Below are positions 1-5,422 of a DNA stretch of 9,289 nucleotides, in pieces (positions within the stretch are counted from its first letter, which is position 1; every line of letters begins with the position of its first letter). The notes below the pieces were generated by a model. It was not told the DNA's origin and ran no database searches. It saw nothing but the letters and a program-made list of their open reading frames with translations. This stretch comes from Promethearchaeota archaeon (GTDB taxonomy: Archaea > Asgardarchaeota > Lokiarchaeia > Sigynarchaeales > SOKP01): assembly GCA_016839845.1 (NCBI GenBank), contig JAEOTL010000479.1, positions 1 through 9,289 on the forward strand, written 5' to 3'. Both the position numbers and the translations under genes were made by a program.

Positions 1-72
1 CTCAATAGCTATTTTTACCATCTCCGGTGTCGAGTCGGGAGGCCACCACAAAAACGCAACTAAATATGGCAT
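1..72 (-). CDS. N-terminus of a small protein of unknown function (runs off the window edge)
   Basis: Only the first 24 codons are present. The peptide begins MPYLVAFLWWPPDS and stays open to the window edge. The ATG at 72-70 is supported by a Shine-Dalgarno GAGGT seven bases upstream and an AT-rich TATA-like stretch beyond that. The short hydrophobic strand followed by WWPP and an acidic helix start resembles small archaeal proteins of about 100 residues with a ferredoxin-like or dimeric alpha-beta-barrel fold. That is an impression from 24 residues, not a family call, and no function can be given. Confidence 0.6.
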   Translation of the reverse strand, partial: MPYLVAFLWWPPDSTPEMVKIAIE

Positions 73-79
73 TTTACTT

Positions 80-126
80 ACCTCATATTAATTTTTAAAT
101 TTTAAAATTGAATTTCGGTTCAATTT
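80..126 (-). promoter_or_regulatory. Promoter region of the leftmost gene: SD, TATA-like tract and an 8-bp inverted repeat
   Basis: Reading leftwards, GAGGT (84-80) lies seven bases before the ATG. A TTTAAAA-rich tract at 92-105 can serve as TATA box. Directly upstream is a perfect dyad, AAATTGAA-TTTCGG-TTCAATTT (105-126), two 8-bp arms around a 6-bp spacer. Its abutment on the TATA region is where archaeal repressors or activators often bind. Whether it is an operator is inferred from symmetry and position only. Confidence 0.45.
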
Positions 127-190
127 AATATTCTCAACTTATTATTTAAACGTTTACATTATTGTCAAAGGATCTATATTAACAAATTGA

Positions 191-343
191 GTTATTCAAA
201 AAGAAAATGGTGAAAAATCACTAAAATATCAGGGATATTCAGAGATTTGGCAAGCTTTAGAAAAACCGGTCAAGACCAGTGAGATGCTGGAACTCGATAA
301 GCCCCCCGCCCTCAAAACGGTGATCGATGAAATCTTTACATAG
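191..343 (+). pseudogene. C-terminal remnant of an unidentified gene
   Basis: A plus-strand frame is open from just after a TGA at 188-190 to a TAG at 341-343, giving 51 codons with no plausible start. The last 35 residues read like real protein: EIWQALEKPVKTSEMLEL, then DKPP, then a VIDEIFT end. The GC content is higher than in the surrounding intergenic DNA. No usable ATG with SD precedes it. The same VIDEIFT end recurs at 1990-2010 with only silent differences, which supports a coding origin. The parent family is not recognised. It is most likely the decayed 3' end of a gene whose front has been lost. Confidence 0.45.
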
Positions 344-372
344 GATTTATTCATTTTTCATGAAAGGTAAAT
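319..372 (+). repeat. Dispersed short repeats, left copy (flanking the methyltransferase-TetR pair)
   Basis: Two short sequences here recur right of the TetR gene in the same order and orientation. GGTGATCGATGAAATCTTTAC (319-339) matches 1990-2010 in 19 of 21 bases. The two differences are silent in the VIDEIF frame. TTTTTCATGAAAGGTAAAT (354-372) matches 2349-2367 in all 19 bases and contains the perfect palindrome TTTCATGAAA. The two motifs are 14 bases apart here but 338 bases apart on the right, where the hydrolase remnant lies between them. A 19-base identity in a window this size is very unlikely by chance. Confidence 0.7.
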
Positions 373-385
373 CAAGTCTCTGAGT

Positions 386-1270
386 TTATTTAGTTGAAAA
401 ATTTGATTTGTCAGCGATAATAAATACATGATGTTCTGGAACAGTAGGTTCATCAATTCCGACATATTTAATCTCAACCACATCAAATCCATTTGAATTC
501 AAAACGTTTTCCCATTCTTCCACTTTAAGAAAGTTAAGAGGTACATTAATATCTTCATCCCCTATTACTCGATTGTAAAACCAATCAAAGAAACTATTGG
601 TAATCCTGATATATTCTTCATCAACGTAAGCTTCCTTAATTATTAAGCGTTGTTTTGTAACTCTTGCTGCCTCTCCTAGTAAATATTCGGGGTCATTTGC
701 ATGATGCAAAACCGTATAAAGAATTGTAGTATCTACGCCATCATCATCTAAAGGAACCCTATCACCTTGCTTGTATAGGATAAGAGGAAGTTTTGTATAA
801 TTATAGTCTACAACATCTACCAAAATTATTTCTCCATCAAGATTGTTTTTAATTTCTTGAGCCAAAAGGCCATCTCCAGCACCAAGATCAAGTATCTTTT
901 CTCCCACAATGAAATTTTTTATATTCTTAAAATTCATTTTTGCTCTCTGGAAAGGAATATGCCTTTTTTCATCACCGTTATTGGTATGTTTTCTAATAAA
1001 TTTACGTATTATACTCTCAACTTCGCGAAGCGTTTTCCCTTCCTTTACACCATTGGATATAATTCTATTTACATAAATCCAAAATACATTTCTTCTTAAC
1101 CAGTTGAGCTTAACATTTTTCATAGCACTTAAGAATAAATCATGAATTTCTTTCCAATAATTCTGATTTTGTTTAGTATGTTTTGAAAAAACAGGATAGA
1201 TAAGGCTTTCTACCTTTTTCAAATCATTTATCTCTACGTATTTGCATTTTTTTAATAATTCTTGAGTCAT
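386..1270 (-). CDS. Class I SAM-dependent methyltransferase (Methyltransf_11-like)
   Basis: This 294-residue soluble protein has a Rossmann-fold methyltransferase domain at about residues 120-215. Motif I is ILDLGAGDG (126-134), the SAM-binding glycine loop. An acidic VDVVDY (151-156) sits at the end of strand 2. VLHHANDPEYLL (187-198) corresponds to motif IV and the following helix of the UbiE/Methyltransf_11 group. The first 115 residues are helical, charged and not recognised; they may select the substrate, which cannot be named. The ATG at 1270 has no SD, but a TATA box centred about 27 bases upstream fits a leaderless transcript. The gene diverges from a TetR regulator, so it is the likely target of that regulator. 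A class I methyltransferase is near certain; its specificity is unknown. Confidence 0.88.
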   Translation of the reverse strand: MTQELLKKCKYVEINDLKKVESLIYPVFSKHTKQNQNYWKEIHDLFLSAMKNVKLNWLRRNVFWIYVNRIISNGVKEGKTLREVESIIRKFIRKHTNNGDEKRHIPFQRAKMNFKNIKNFIVGEKILDLGAGDGLLAQEIKNNLDGEIILVDVVDYNYTKLPLILYKQGDRVPLDDDGVDTTILYTVLHHANDPEYLLGEAARVTKQRLIIKEAYVDEEYIRITNSFFDWFYNRVIGDEDINVPLNFLKVEEWENVLNSNGFDVVEIKYVGIDEPTVPEHHVFIIADKSNFSTK

Positions 1271-1278
1271 TGAATAAA

Positions 1279-1327
1279 TGAGTTTTTGCTCACTTATAAA
1301 CTTTTTGAGTAATTACTCATTTATAAA
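1279..1327. promoter_or_regulatory. Bidirectional promoter with two TGAG-N6-CTCA operator candidates
   Basis: The 63-base gap between the divergent starts holds two 14-bp sites of the form TGAG-N6-CTCA. One is at 1279-1292 with a TTTTTG centre. The other is at 1306-1319 (TGAGTAATTACTCA), a perfect palindrome. Both are followed by YTTATAAA (1293-1300 and 1320-1327), so a 20-base unit is repeated with a 27-base period. The TTATAA at 1294-1299 is itself symmetric and is well placed as TATA box for the methyltransferase (about 27 bases from its ATG) and for tetR (about 37 bases, giving a leader of about 11 bases). TetR bound at either site would block both promoters, the usual autorepressing divergon logic. 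Binding is inferred, not shown. Confidence 0.7.
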
Positions 1328-1333
1328 ATTAAT

Positions 1334-1951
1334 ATGTCAAATAAAAAATTTTCAAGAAACAAACAAGAAAAAATAGAATTAATTTATGATACTTTTTTCA
1401 ACTTAATTAAAAGTCAAGGGTACCATAAAACTAGTACAAACCATATAGCAAAATCAGCAAAAATCAGCATAGGTACAATTTATAAATATTTTCCTAAAGG
1501 TAAATTAGATATCATGCGAAGATTTTTTAATGAAACCATGGAAAATGTAGTTGATGTAAATGCTCTAGCTGATGTTGATGAAAGTAATATCCAAGAGTTT
1601 CTCAATAATTTCATCCAAGAATTATATAATAACCATAAGGAAAAGGTAGGATATAATATCGCTTTTAGATCTGCTATACAATCCGATAAAAAATTATTAA
1701 ATGCACATAAAAAAAGGTTATTTGAATCTTTTAAAGAAATTTCTCAGATTTTAAGAAAAAAAAATTTGATTTTTGAACGATTTCCAGAGGAGACATTAAT
1801 CCAAATATTCCTTTTTCTTTATAATCTTATTAACGCACTCATTTATCATCATTTATCTGTCATGAAATTATTTGATACCGATAAAGGATTAACTGATTAT
1901 CTTAAAAGTCTAACTGCCTTTTCACTACAATATTTAAATAAAACAGGATAA
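1334..1951 (+). CDS. TetR/AcrR family transcriptional regulator
   Basis: At 205 residues it has the usual TetR length. The N-terminal DNA-binding domain is clear: a helix with IYDTFFNLIKSQGY (17-30), then the helix-turn-helix TSTNHIAKSAKISIGTIYKYF (33-53) with the family's conserved G-T-x-Y-x-Y-F end. The usual S-K-E-D-L after YF is replaced by PKGKLDIM, but the site remains typical. The C-terminal 140 residues are all-helical and form the variable ligand-binding and dimerisation domain; the ligand cannot be predicted. The gene diverges from the methyltransferase and is preceded by paired palindromes, so it most likely represses itself and that gene. No good SD precedes the ATG, in keeping with a short leader. 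Confidence 0.92.
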   Translation: MSNKKFSRNKQEKIELIYDTFFNLIKSQGYHKTSTNHIAKSAKISIGTIYKYFPKGKLDIMRRFFNETMENVVDVNALADVDESNIQEFLNNFIQELYNNHKEKVGYNIAFRSAIQSDKKLLNAHKKRLFESFKEISQILRKKNLIFERFPEETLIQIFLFLYNLINALIYHHLSVMKLFDTDKGLTDYLKSLTAFSLQYLNKTG

Positions 1952-1989
1952 ATAGAGATTTCCTTATAAATATCAGACAAAATTATAAT

Positions 1990-2010
1990 GGTGATCGATG
2001 AGATTTTTAC
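1990..2010 (+). repeat. VIDEIFT dispersed repeat, right copy
   Basis: GGTGATCGATGAGATTTTTAC repeats 319-339 with two changes, GAA to GAG and ATC to ATT. Both are silent in the frame that reads V-I-D-E-I-F-T. AAATATCAG occurs upstream of both copies (224-232 and 1968-1976). The right copy therefore looks like the same gene end with most of its body deleted. It continues to a TAA two codons later. Confidence 0.6.
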
Positions 2011-2121
2011 TCAATAAATGACCATAAGCATCTCTCACATTACTATTGTAACATCCCAATAATATAATATACCACCACCCCTACCACCTTCAGATTCATC
2101 CACTTTTATATTCTCCTACAG

Positions 2122-2160
2122 ATTGTAAGTTTTCATATTTAAACTCCCGTAAATCATTCC
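2122..2160 (-). repeat. Dispersed repeat with TATA-like core, copy 1 (DLREFKYEN repeat)
   Basis: TCATATTTAAACTCCCGTAAATCA (2133-2156) is identical over 24 bases to 5277-5300. Weaker identity extends the match to about 39 bases (2122-2160 against 5266-5304). On the minus strand both copies translate to D-L-R-E-F-K-Y-E-N, with a silent GAA/GAG difference. The minus strand also contains TTTAAATAT, a plausible TATA box. Here no gene lies downstream on the minus strand, so this copy is either an orphan promoter or a coding remnant. The two readings cannot be separated by eye. Confidence 0.65.
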
Positions 2161-2165
2161 CATTA

Positions 2166-2339
2166 ATGACTGTTGCAAGTTCTGCTGAATTTGCCCCCGG
2201 AGACAAGACAATTGTGGCTCATTTAGTTCCAGACGCATGCCACTTTCAAATCCAAGGGAAAGATCATATTACAATGAGATCAGATCCCAAATTTCACATC
2301 GTTGTAAGAGCATTCTTTGATTTTGTAAATAGAGAATAA
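2166..2339 (+). pseudogene. C-terminal fragment of an alpha/beta hydrolase
   Basis: The 57-codon frame ends at TAA 2337-2339 and matches the tail of an alpha/beta hydrolase. EFAPGDKTIVAHLVPDA fits the segment carrying the catalytic acid and the following helix. HFQIQGKDHITM carries the catalytic-His motif (G-x-D-H at residues 31-34). SDPKFHIVVRAFFDFVN is the terminal helix. The nucleophile Gly-x-Ser-x-Gly and the first 200 or so residues are absent upstream. The first ATG has no SD. The similarity seems to begin just after the dispersed repeat at 2122-2160, suggesting a breakpoint there. It is very probably a non-functional remnant, though expression of the short peptide cannot be excluded. 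Confidence 0.65.
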
Positions 2340-2348
2340 TTTAGAGCC

Positions 2349-2367
2349 TTTTTCATGAAAGGTAAAT
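2349..2367 (+). repeat. TTTTTCATGAAAGGTAAAT repeat, right copy
   Basis: This 19-base sequence is identical to 354-372 and contains the palindrome TTTCATGAAA. Each copy lies shortly after the stop codon of a gene-end remnant: 11 bases after TAG on the left and 10 bases after TAA on the right. Weaker similarity continues a few bases beyond (a GTCT and TGA-TTT pattern). The position suggests a 3'-end or terminator-like element, or a junction of a lost mobile element. Confidence 0.65.
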
Positions 2368-2507
2368 TCAGCGTCTGATTTCAATGAAAATTTAGTAAAA
2401 TAATTCAATAAAGCAAATTACGTAAAATAAAACCACTATAACTATCTTGATTGATAATAAATCAAATTTCAAGTCTTCAAGTCTTAGCAATTTCTTTAAA
2501 ACTTCTT

Positions 2508-3962
2508 TTACTTTATTCGTTCCTTAATAGAGGTTAAATAAATTATCATAGTTACCACAAAAATCACAAACACAACAACAAACAACAATAAACAAACAAC
2601 ACAAAATCTTGAGCCACTGTTCCCATTTTCAATCACTTCCATAACTGTTAATTCAACAGTGTCGGTGATGTAATTATCATAATCATCTGTAAAATTAACT
2701 GTATAACTATATATGCCTACTGGTAAGCCATCAGCAATTTTGTAAGTAATTGGCGTGCCGTTTAACCACTCGCCTGGACCTGTTACAATACCAATCCCAT
2801 GAAGTGTAATTGTATATAAGTTTGGATTTTTGTCTGTTGCTGTCCACGAAATATTTAATCCCGTATATCCATAATCAACAGTGAAATCACTCGGACTGTC
2901 TAGTATTAGTGGATCTATGATATCAATCAAGTCGATCACCGCCAAACCTGACGTCCAATCCGCAATATAACAGTAATTTCCCCTCACATATACATCCTGT
3001 ACTAACCCGGTCGTGGTCTTGTAGGCATACGTTACCGGATTGGTATGATCGGAAATATTGATGACGGCTAAGCCAAACATGTCTGCTACGTAGGTAGAAT
3101 CTCCACTCACATATACGTGTTGCGCTGCTCCATCCGTATCCTCGTATAAAGGGATTCCTGGATTGATCGGATCGGAAATATCGATAATCACCAAACAAGA
3201 AATATCAGCTATATAGTTGTAATCACCGTTCACTGCTACATAAGCATAGTTTCCACTCACAAATATGCCTTGTGCTATTCCATTCGTGTTTTTGTAGATG
3301 GGAGGTCCTGGATTTGTCGGATCAGAAACATTTACGACGGTCAGACCATACCAATCTGCTAAAAAAGCACACTCTCCGCTCACGTACACCCCTGAGGTAA
3401 CCCCCATTGTATCTACATAGACAGGTGTTCCCGGATTAGTAGGATCGGAAATATCAATAATCGCTAAACCAGATAAATCATTAGCCACATATGCATAATT
3501 CCCACTTACGTAAACATCTCTAGCTAATCCAGTTGTAGATCTATAGATGGGCTTCCCCGGGTTGGTTGGGTCAGAAATATTAATGATAGCTAAACCTGAG
3601 AAATAATCAGCAACATAGGCATAATCCCCACTCACATAAACATCTGAAGCATAGCTCGTTATAGCTCTATAGATAGGCGTTCCTGGGTTGGTTGGGTCGG
3701 AAATATTGAAAATCACCAACCCCGATAACCAATCAGCCACATAAGCATAATCACCACTCACATCTATTCCAATTGCAGACCCGTTTGTATCTTTGTAATA
3801 CACAGATCCCCTCAATGGTAATTGTGTTAAACCTCCTTCTGCATTTTCTCCTTCGATGATAATTCTAATCTCTCCTTGGATACCTATGAATAAATATGGA
3901 ATTGAAATTAGAAATAAAATTAGTGTAATAATCAATTTTACCTTTACGCGATTATAATTCAT
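2508..3962 (-). CDS. Secreted LVIVD-repeat beta-propeller with Ig-like module and C-terminal membrane anchor
   Basis: This 484-residue protein has four parts. A signal peptide or anchor spans residues 8-28. Seven LVIVD repeats of about 42 residues follow (63-350), each reading roughly x-V-Y-V-S-G-x-Y-A-Y-V-A-D, then GLAIINISDPTNPG, then P-x-Y. An Ig/PKD-like beta domain follows (about 354-441), containing ISWTATDKNPNLYTITL and GIYSYTVNFTDDYDNYITDTV. Last come a Cys-containing transmembrane helix (453-476) and a basic KERIK tail. The order implies a cell-surface protein facing outward with its C-terminus inside. LVIVD proteins form propellers that usually bind ligands or partners; the ligand is unknown. 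Repeat 5 carries an insertion (VNGDYNY) and repeat 7 has lost the SDPTNPG motif. The ATG has a GGTGA SD and a TATA box. Confidence 0.88.
   Translation of the reverse strand: MNYNRVKVKLIITLILFLISIPYLFIGIQGEIRIIIEGENAEGGLTQLPLRGSVYYKDTNGSAIGIDVSGDYAYVADWLSGLVIFNISDPTNPGTPIYRAITSYASDVYVSGDYAYVADYFSGLAIINISDPTNPGKPIYRSTTGLARDVYVSGNYAYVANDLSGLAIIDISDPTNPGTPVYVDTMGVTSGVYVSGECAFLADWYGLTVVNVSDPTNPGPPIYKNTNGIAQGIFVSGNYAYVAVNGDYNYIADISCLVIIDISDPINPGIPLYEDTDGAAQHVYVSGDSTYVADMFGLAVINISDHTNPVTYAYKTTTGLVQDVYVRGNYCYIADWTSGLAVIDLIDIIDPLILDSPSDFTVDYGYTGLNISWTATDKNPNLYTITLHGIGIVTGPGEWLNGTPITYKIADGLPVGIYSYTVNFTDDYDNYITDTVELTVMEVIENGNSGSRFCVVCLLLFVVVFVIFVVTMIIYLTSIKERIK
2928..3776 (-). repeat. Seven tandem LVIVD repeats (about 126-bp period)
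   Basis: The coding repeat unit is about 42 codons. The most similar units at DNA level are the first three, around 3400-3770, where the SDPTNPG segment recurs nearly unchanged. Units 5 and 7 are the most diverged. Seven units match the blade number of a closed beta-propeller. This is a protein repeat, not a mobile or CRISPR array. Confidence 0.85.
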
Positions 3963-3973
3963 AGATTTTCACC

Positions 3974-4000
3974 ATCTAATAGAAACTCTCAAATATAAAT
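3974..4000 (-). promoter_or_regulatory. Promoter of the LVIVD propeller gene
   Basis: On the minus strand ATTTATATTT (4000-3991) lies about 33 bases upstream of the ATG at 3962 and is a good archaeal TATA box. Between it and the start, at about 3971-3975, sits GGTGA, complementary to the 16S 3' end, eight to nine bases before the ATG. This gives a short leader with an SD. Confidence 0.5.
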
Positions 4001-4051
4001 TTTCTTAATGTTTACTCTTAAGCGCTATGATTAAATAAAATATTCAATAGA

Positions 4052-4702
4052 TTATTCAATTTCATAGCCCTTCTCTTCCCACGCTGCTCTCATAACTGAA
4101 TTGTGCTTCAAATAGTTGTCCACAACTTCCTTTGGTACATTATTTAGAGGACAGCTAAAATTTGGACATCTCGAACAACTCAAAAAATGCATTGAGATAA
4201 ACCACACTAATGTTAAAGCGAAAGATATCCAGAAATAAAGGTATAATCCAAAAATAACGAATACAACTAAGGGAGGGAGAGCAAAAATCACAACTCCAAT
4301 TAAAAACTGAATTTTTTCAAAAGTACTCATAGGAGTGGGATCGTACTTCCAGGCTTTATGAATTCCATAATTAGCATAACATTTCACATATTTTTCATCT
4401 TCAAATGAATAATAAGGACAATGACTACAGAGAACTTTATTCTCCCAAATTTGAAAGAAAAATATCATATATCCTAAAAATGTGATTGAAAAGATAATCA
4501 AAAAGAGAGGATCGATTTTATCCATAATAAAACCATGAATAAAACCCACAATCCAAGAAATCCATGCCCCTAAAACAGGCAATATAAAATAAATAGTGTC
4601 CTTTATATTAAAACTACACATTAGCTTTCCATCAACAGAACAGCTTTCACACTCAGAATATCCATCATCGCAAATATATCTTGCATGTTCTTTTTCTTTC
4701 AT
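4052..4702 (-). CDS. Cysteine-rich four-helix membrane protein of unknown function
   Basis: The 216 residues include four likely transmembrane helices (about 35-58, 66-86, 133-155 and 156-174) and ten cysteines in three clusters: C11, C18, C21, C29; C92, C95, C108; and C176, C179, C184. With an even number of helices between clusters, all three fall on the same membrane face, presumably cytoplasmic. They could share metal ions or an iron-sulfur cluster. Recurring pieces are C-x2-C-P-Y-Y, CYANYG, C-x2-C-P-N-F-x-C-P and a C-terminal V-M-x-x-A-W-E. I recall similar proteins in methanogens and other archaea, without an assigned role. It lies 18 bases after the split-barrel gene on the same strand, with GAGGGG as SD, so the two are probably cotranscribed. 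Redox or metal handling is inference. Confidence 0.75.
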   Translation of the reverse strand: MKEKEHARYICDDGYSECESCSVDGKLMCSFNIKDTIYFILPVLGAWISWIVGFIHGFIMDKIDPLFLIIFSITFLGYMIFFFQIWENKVLCSHCPYYSFEDEKYVKCYANYGIHKAWKYDPTPMSTFEKIQFLIGVVIFALPPLVVFVIFGLYLYFWISFALTLVWFISMHFLSCSRCPNFSCPLNNVPKEVVDNYLKHNSVMRAAWEEKGYEIE

Positions 4703-4720
4703 ATTAGTTCAATACCCCTC

Positions 4721-5200
4721 TTATGGATATAAATGAACAATTTTCCTTGCTAGTAAGGGTTTTCTCATTTTTAGTAGGGGAACTGCAATCCCATAGGTTG
4801 TAACTCTATTGGGCACTTTTATACTAATCCAAATACTGTCTTGTGGAAGTTCATTCTTCTCACCATACTTCAGAAACTTGACATAGATTTTCCGTGATTC
4901 CTCATCATTGAAAGGTTTAATCTCTGCTATTGTTGTGAAGTGTAATTCTGCTGGGGGGGCAGGTATTAGCTTATGAAAGAAATTCTTACGAATCGGAATT
5001 GTTATTGCTACTTTGTTATTTTTTCTAATATTGTTTACCTTCAGTGTATTTTCTCCTGTTTGACAGATTATAGTCTCACCATCACTTTGATAAACCATTA
5101 CCGAACTGTAAGGAGTATCTCCATCTAAAGTACTTAAAACTAACCACATCTTCTTACGTATCAACTTTCTTACTTTTTCTTTTAAATCTTTCATATTCAT
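4721..5200 (-). CDS. FMN-binding split-barrel protein (pyridoxamine 5'-phosphate oxidase-like)
   Basis: From the ATG at 5200 the protein is 159 residues, typical for the family. It opens with a helix (LKEKVRKLIRKK), then strands WLVLSTLDGDTPYSSVMVY and TIICQTGENTLKVNNIRKN. This is the classic split-barrel pattern, in which the T/S-K-x-x-N-I/L region contacts the flavin phosphate. Such proteins bind FMN, F420 or haem and reduce or sense small molecules; which cofactor applies here is open. The frame runs on upstream to 5371, but that extension is hydrophobic, unlike the family, and overlaps a dispersed repeat. A TATA box at 5225-5218 lies inside it. The TATA distance fits a leaderless start at the second ATG (5194) slightly better than at 5200. 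It is first gene of an operon with the Cys-rich membrane protein. Confidence 0.82.
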   Translation of the reverse strand: MNMKDLKEKVRKLIRKKMWLVLSTLDGDTPYSSVMVYQSDGETIICQTGENTLKVNNIRKNNKVAITIPIRKNFFHKLIPAPPAELHFTTIAEIKPFNDEESRKIYVKFLKYGEKNELPQDSIWISIKVPNRVTTYGIAVPLLKMRKPLLARKIVHLYP

Positions 5201-5217
5201 ATTGTAAGATAAAATTA

Positions 5218-5225
5218 TATTTAAA
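5218..5225 (-). promoter_or_regulatory. TATA box of the split-barrel/Cys-rich operon
   Basis: On the minus strand TTTAAATA lies within TTTTAAATATAATTTT. Its centre is about 27 bases from the ATG at 5194 and 21 from the ATG at 5200. It supports starting the gene there rather than at the upstream end of the open frame. Confidence 0.5.
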
Positions 5226-5265
5226 AGCCGGTTTTTGAAAGTACATGAATTTACTTGCCAATGCA

Positions 5266-5304
5266 ATTGTGCGTTCTCATATTTAAACTCCCGTAAATCA
5301 CTCC
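5266..5304 (-). repeat. Dispersed repeat with TATA-like core, copy 2 (DLREFKYEN repeat)
   Basis: This is the second copy of the sequence at 2122-2160, identical over 24 bases (5277-5300). It lies 66 or more bases upstream of the split-barrel start, on the same strand reading. TTTAAATAT could give a second, upstream promoter with a leader of about 55 bases. Alternatively it is a fragment of an old coding sequence reading DLREFKYEN. Confidence 0.65.
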
Positions 5305-5407
5305 TGTTTTCCCCCCTTAGTTGAAAAAATTTATAAAAACTTAGCAAGATTAAAAGTATTAAATGAATCAATGAAATCGACTAGAAAAACCAAACTATAG
5401 AATAAAG

Positions 5408-5414
5408 AAAAAAA
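5408..5414 (-). terminator. T-tract after the signal-anchored gene
   Basis: On the minus strand seven consecutive Ts follow the stop codon of the gene at 5423-5995 by about eight bases. T-tracts without a hairpin are the usual intrinsic terminators of archaea. The tract is short, so support is modest. Confidence 0.35.
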
Positions 5415-5422
5415 TAGAGATT

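Larger units (their letters stand above)
1952..2165. other. Gene-free stretch after tetR with degraded repeats
   Basis: No intact gene is visible on either strand. The stretch contains the right copy of the VIDEIFT repeat (1990-2010), a pyrimidine-rich CCACCACCCC patch near 2072-2080, and one copy of a longer dispersed repeat (2122-2160). The plus frame leading into the hydrolase remnant is open back to a TAA at 2049-2051, but that leader does not look like protein. I see no terminator hairpin for tetR. Confidence 0.5.

Noticed and set aside
857..1099. 80-codon plus-strand frame
   Set aside because: It is antisense to the methyltransferase core and has no SD or protein-like pattern.
2072..2087. 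CCACCACCCCTACCACC similarity to the EFR1 gene end (TACCACCACCC)
   Set aside because: The shared stretch is only about 11 bases of simple sequence, and the surrounding translations do not align.
2923..3198. 91-codon minus-strand frame within the LVIVD repeats
   Set aside because: It is an out-of-frame shadow of the repeat-coding sequence, repetitive only because the gene is.
5201..5371. N-terminal extension of the split-barrel protein (start at 5371 instead of 5200)
   Set aside because: The extra 57 residues do not resemble the family, contain the dispersed repeat, and span the TATA box at 5218-5225. The family's normal first helix begins right after the ATG pair at 5200/5194.
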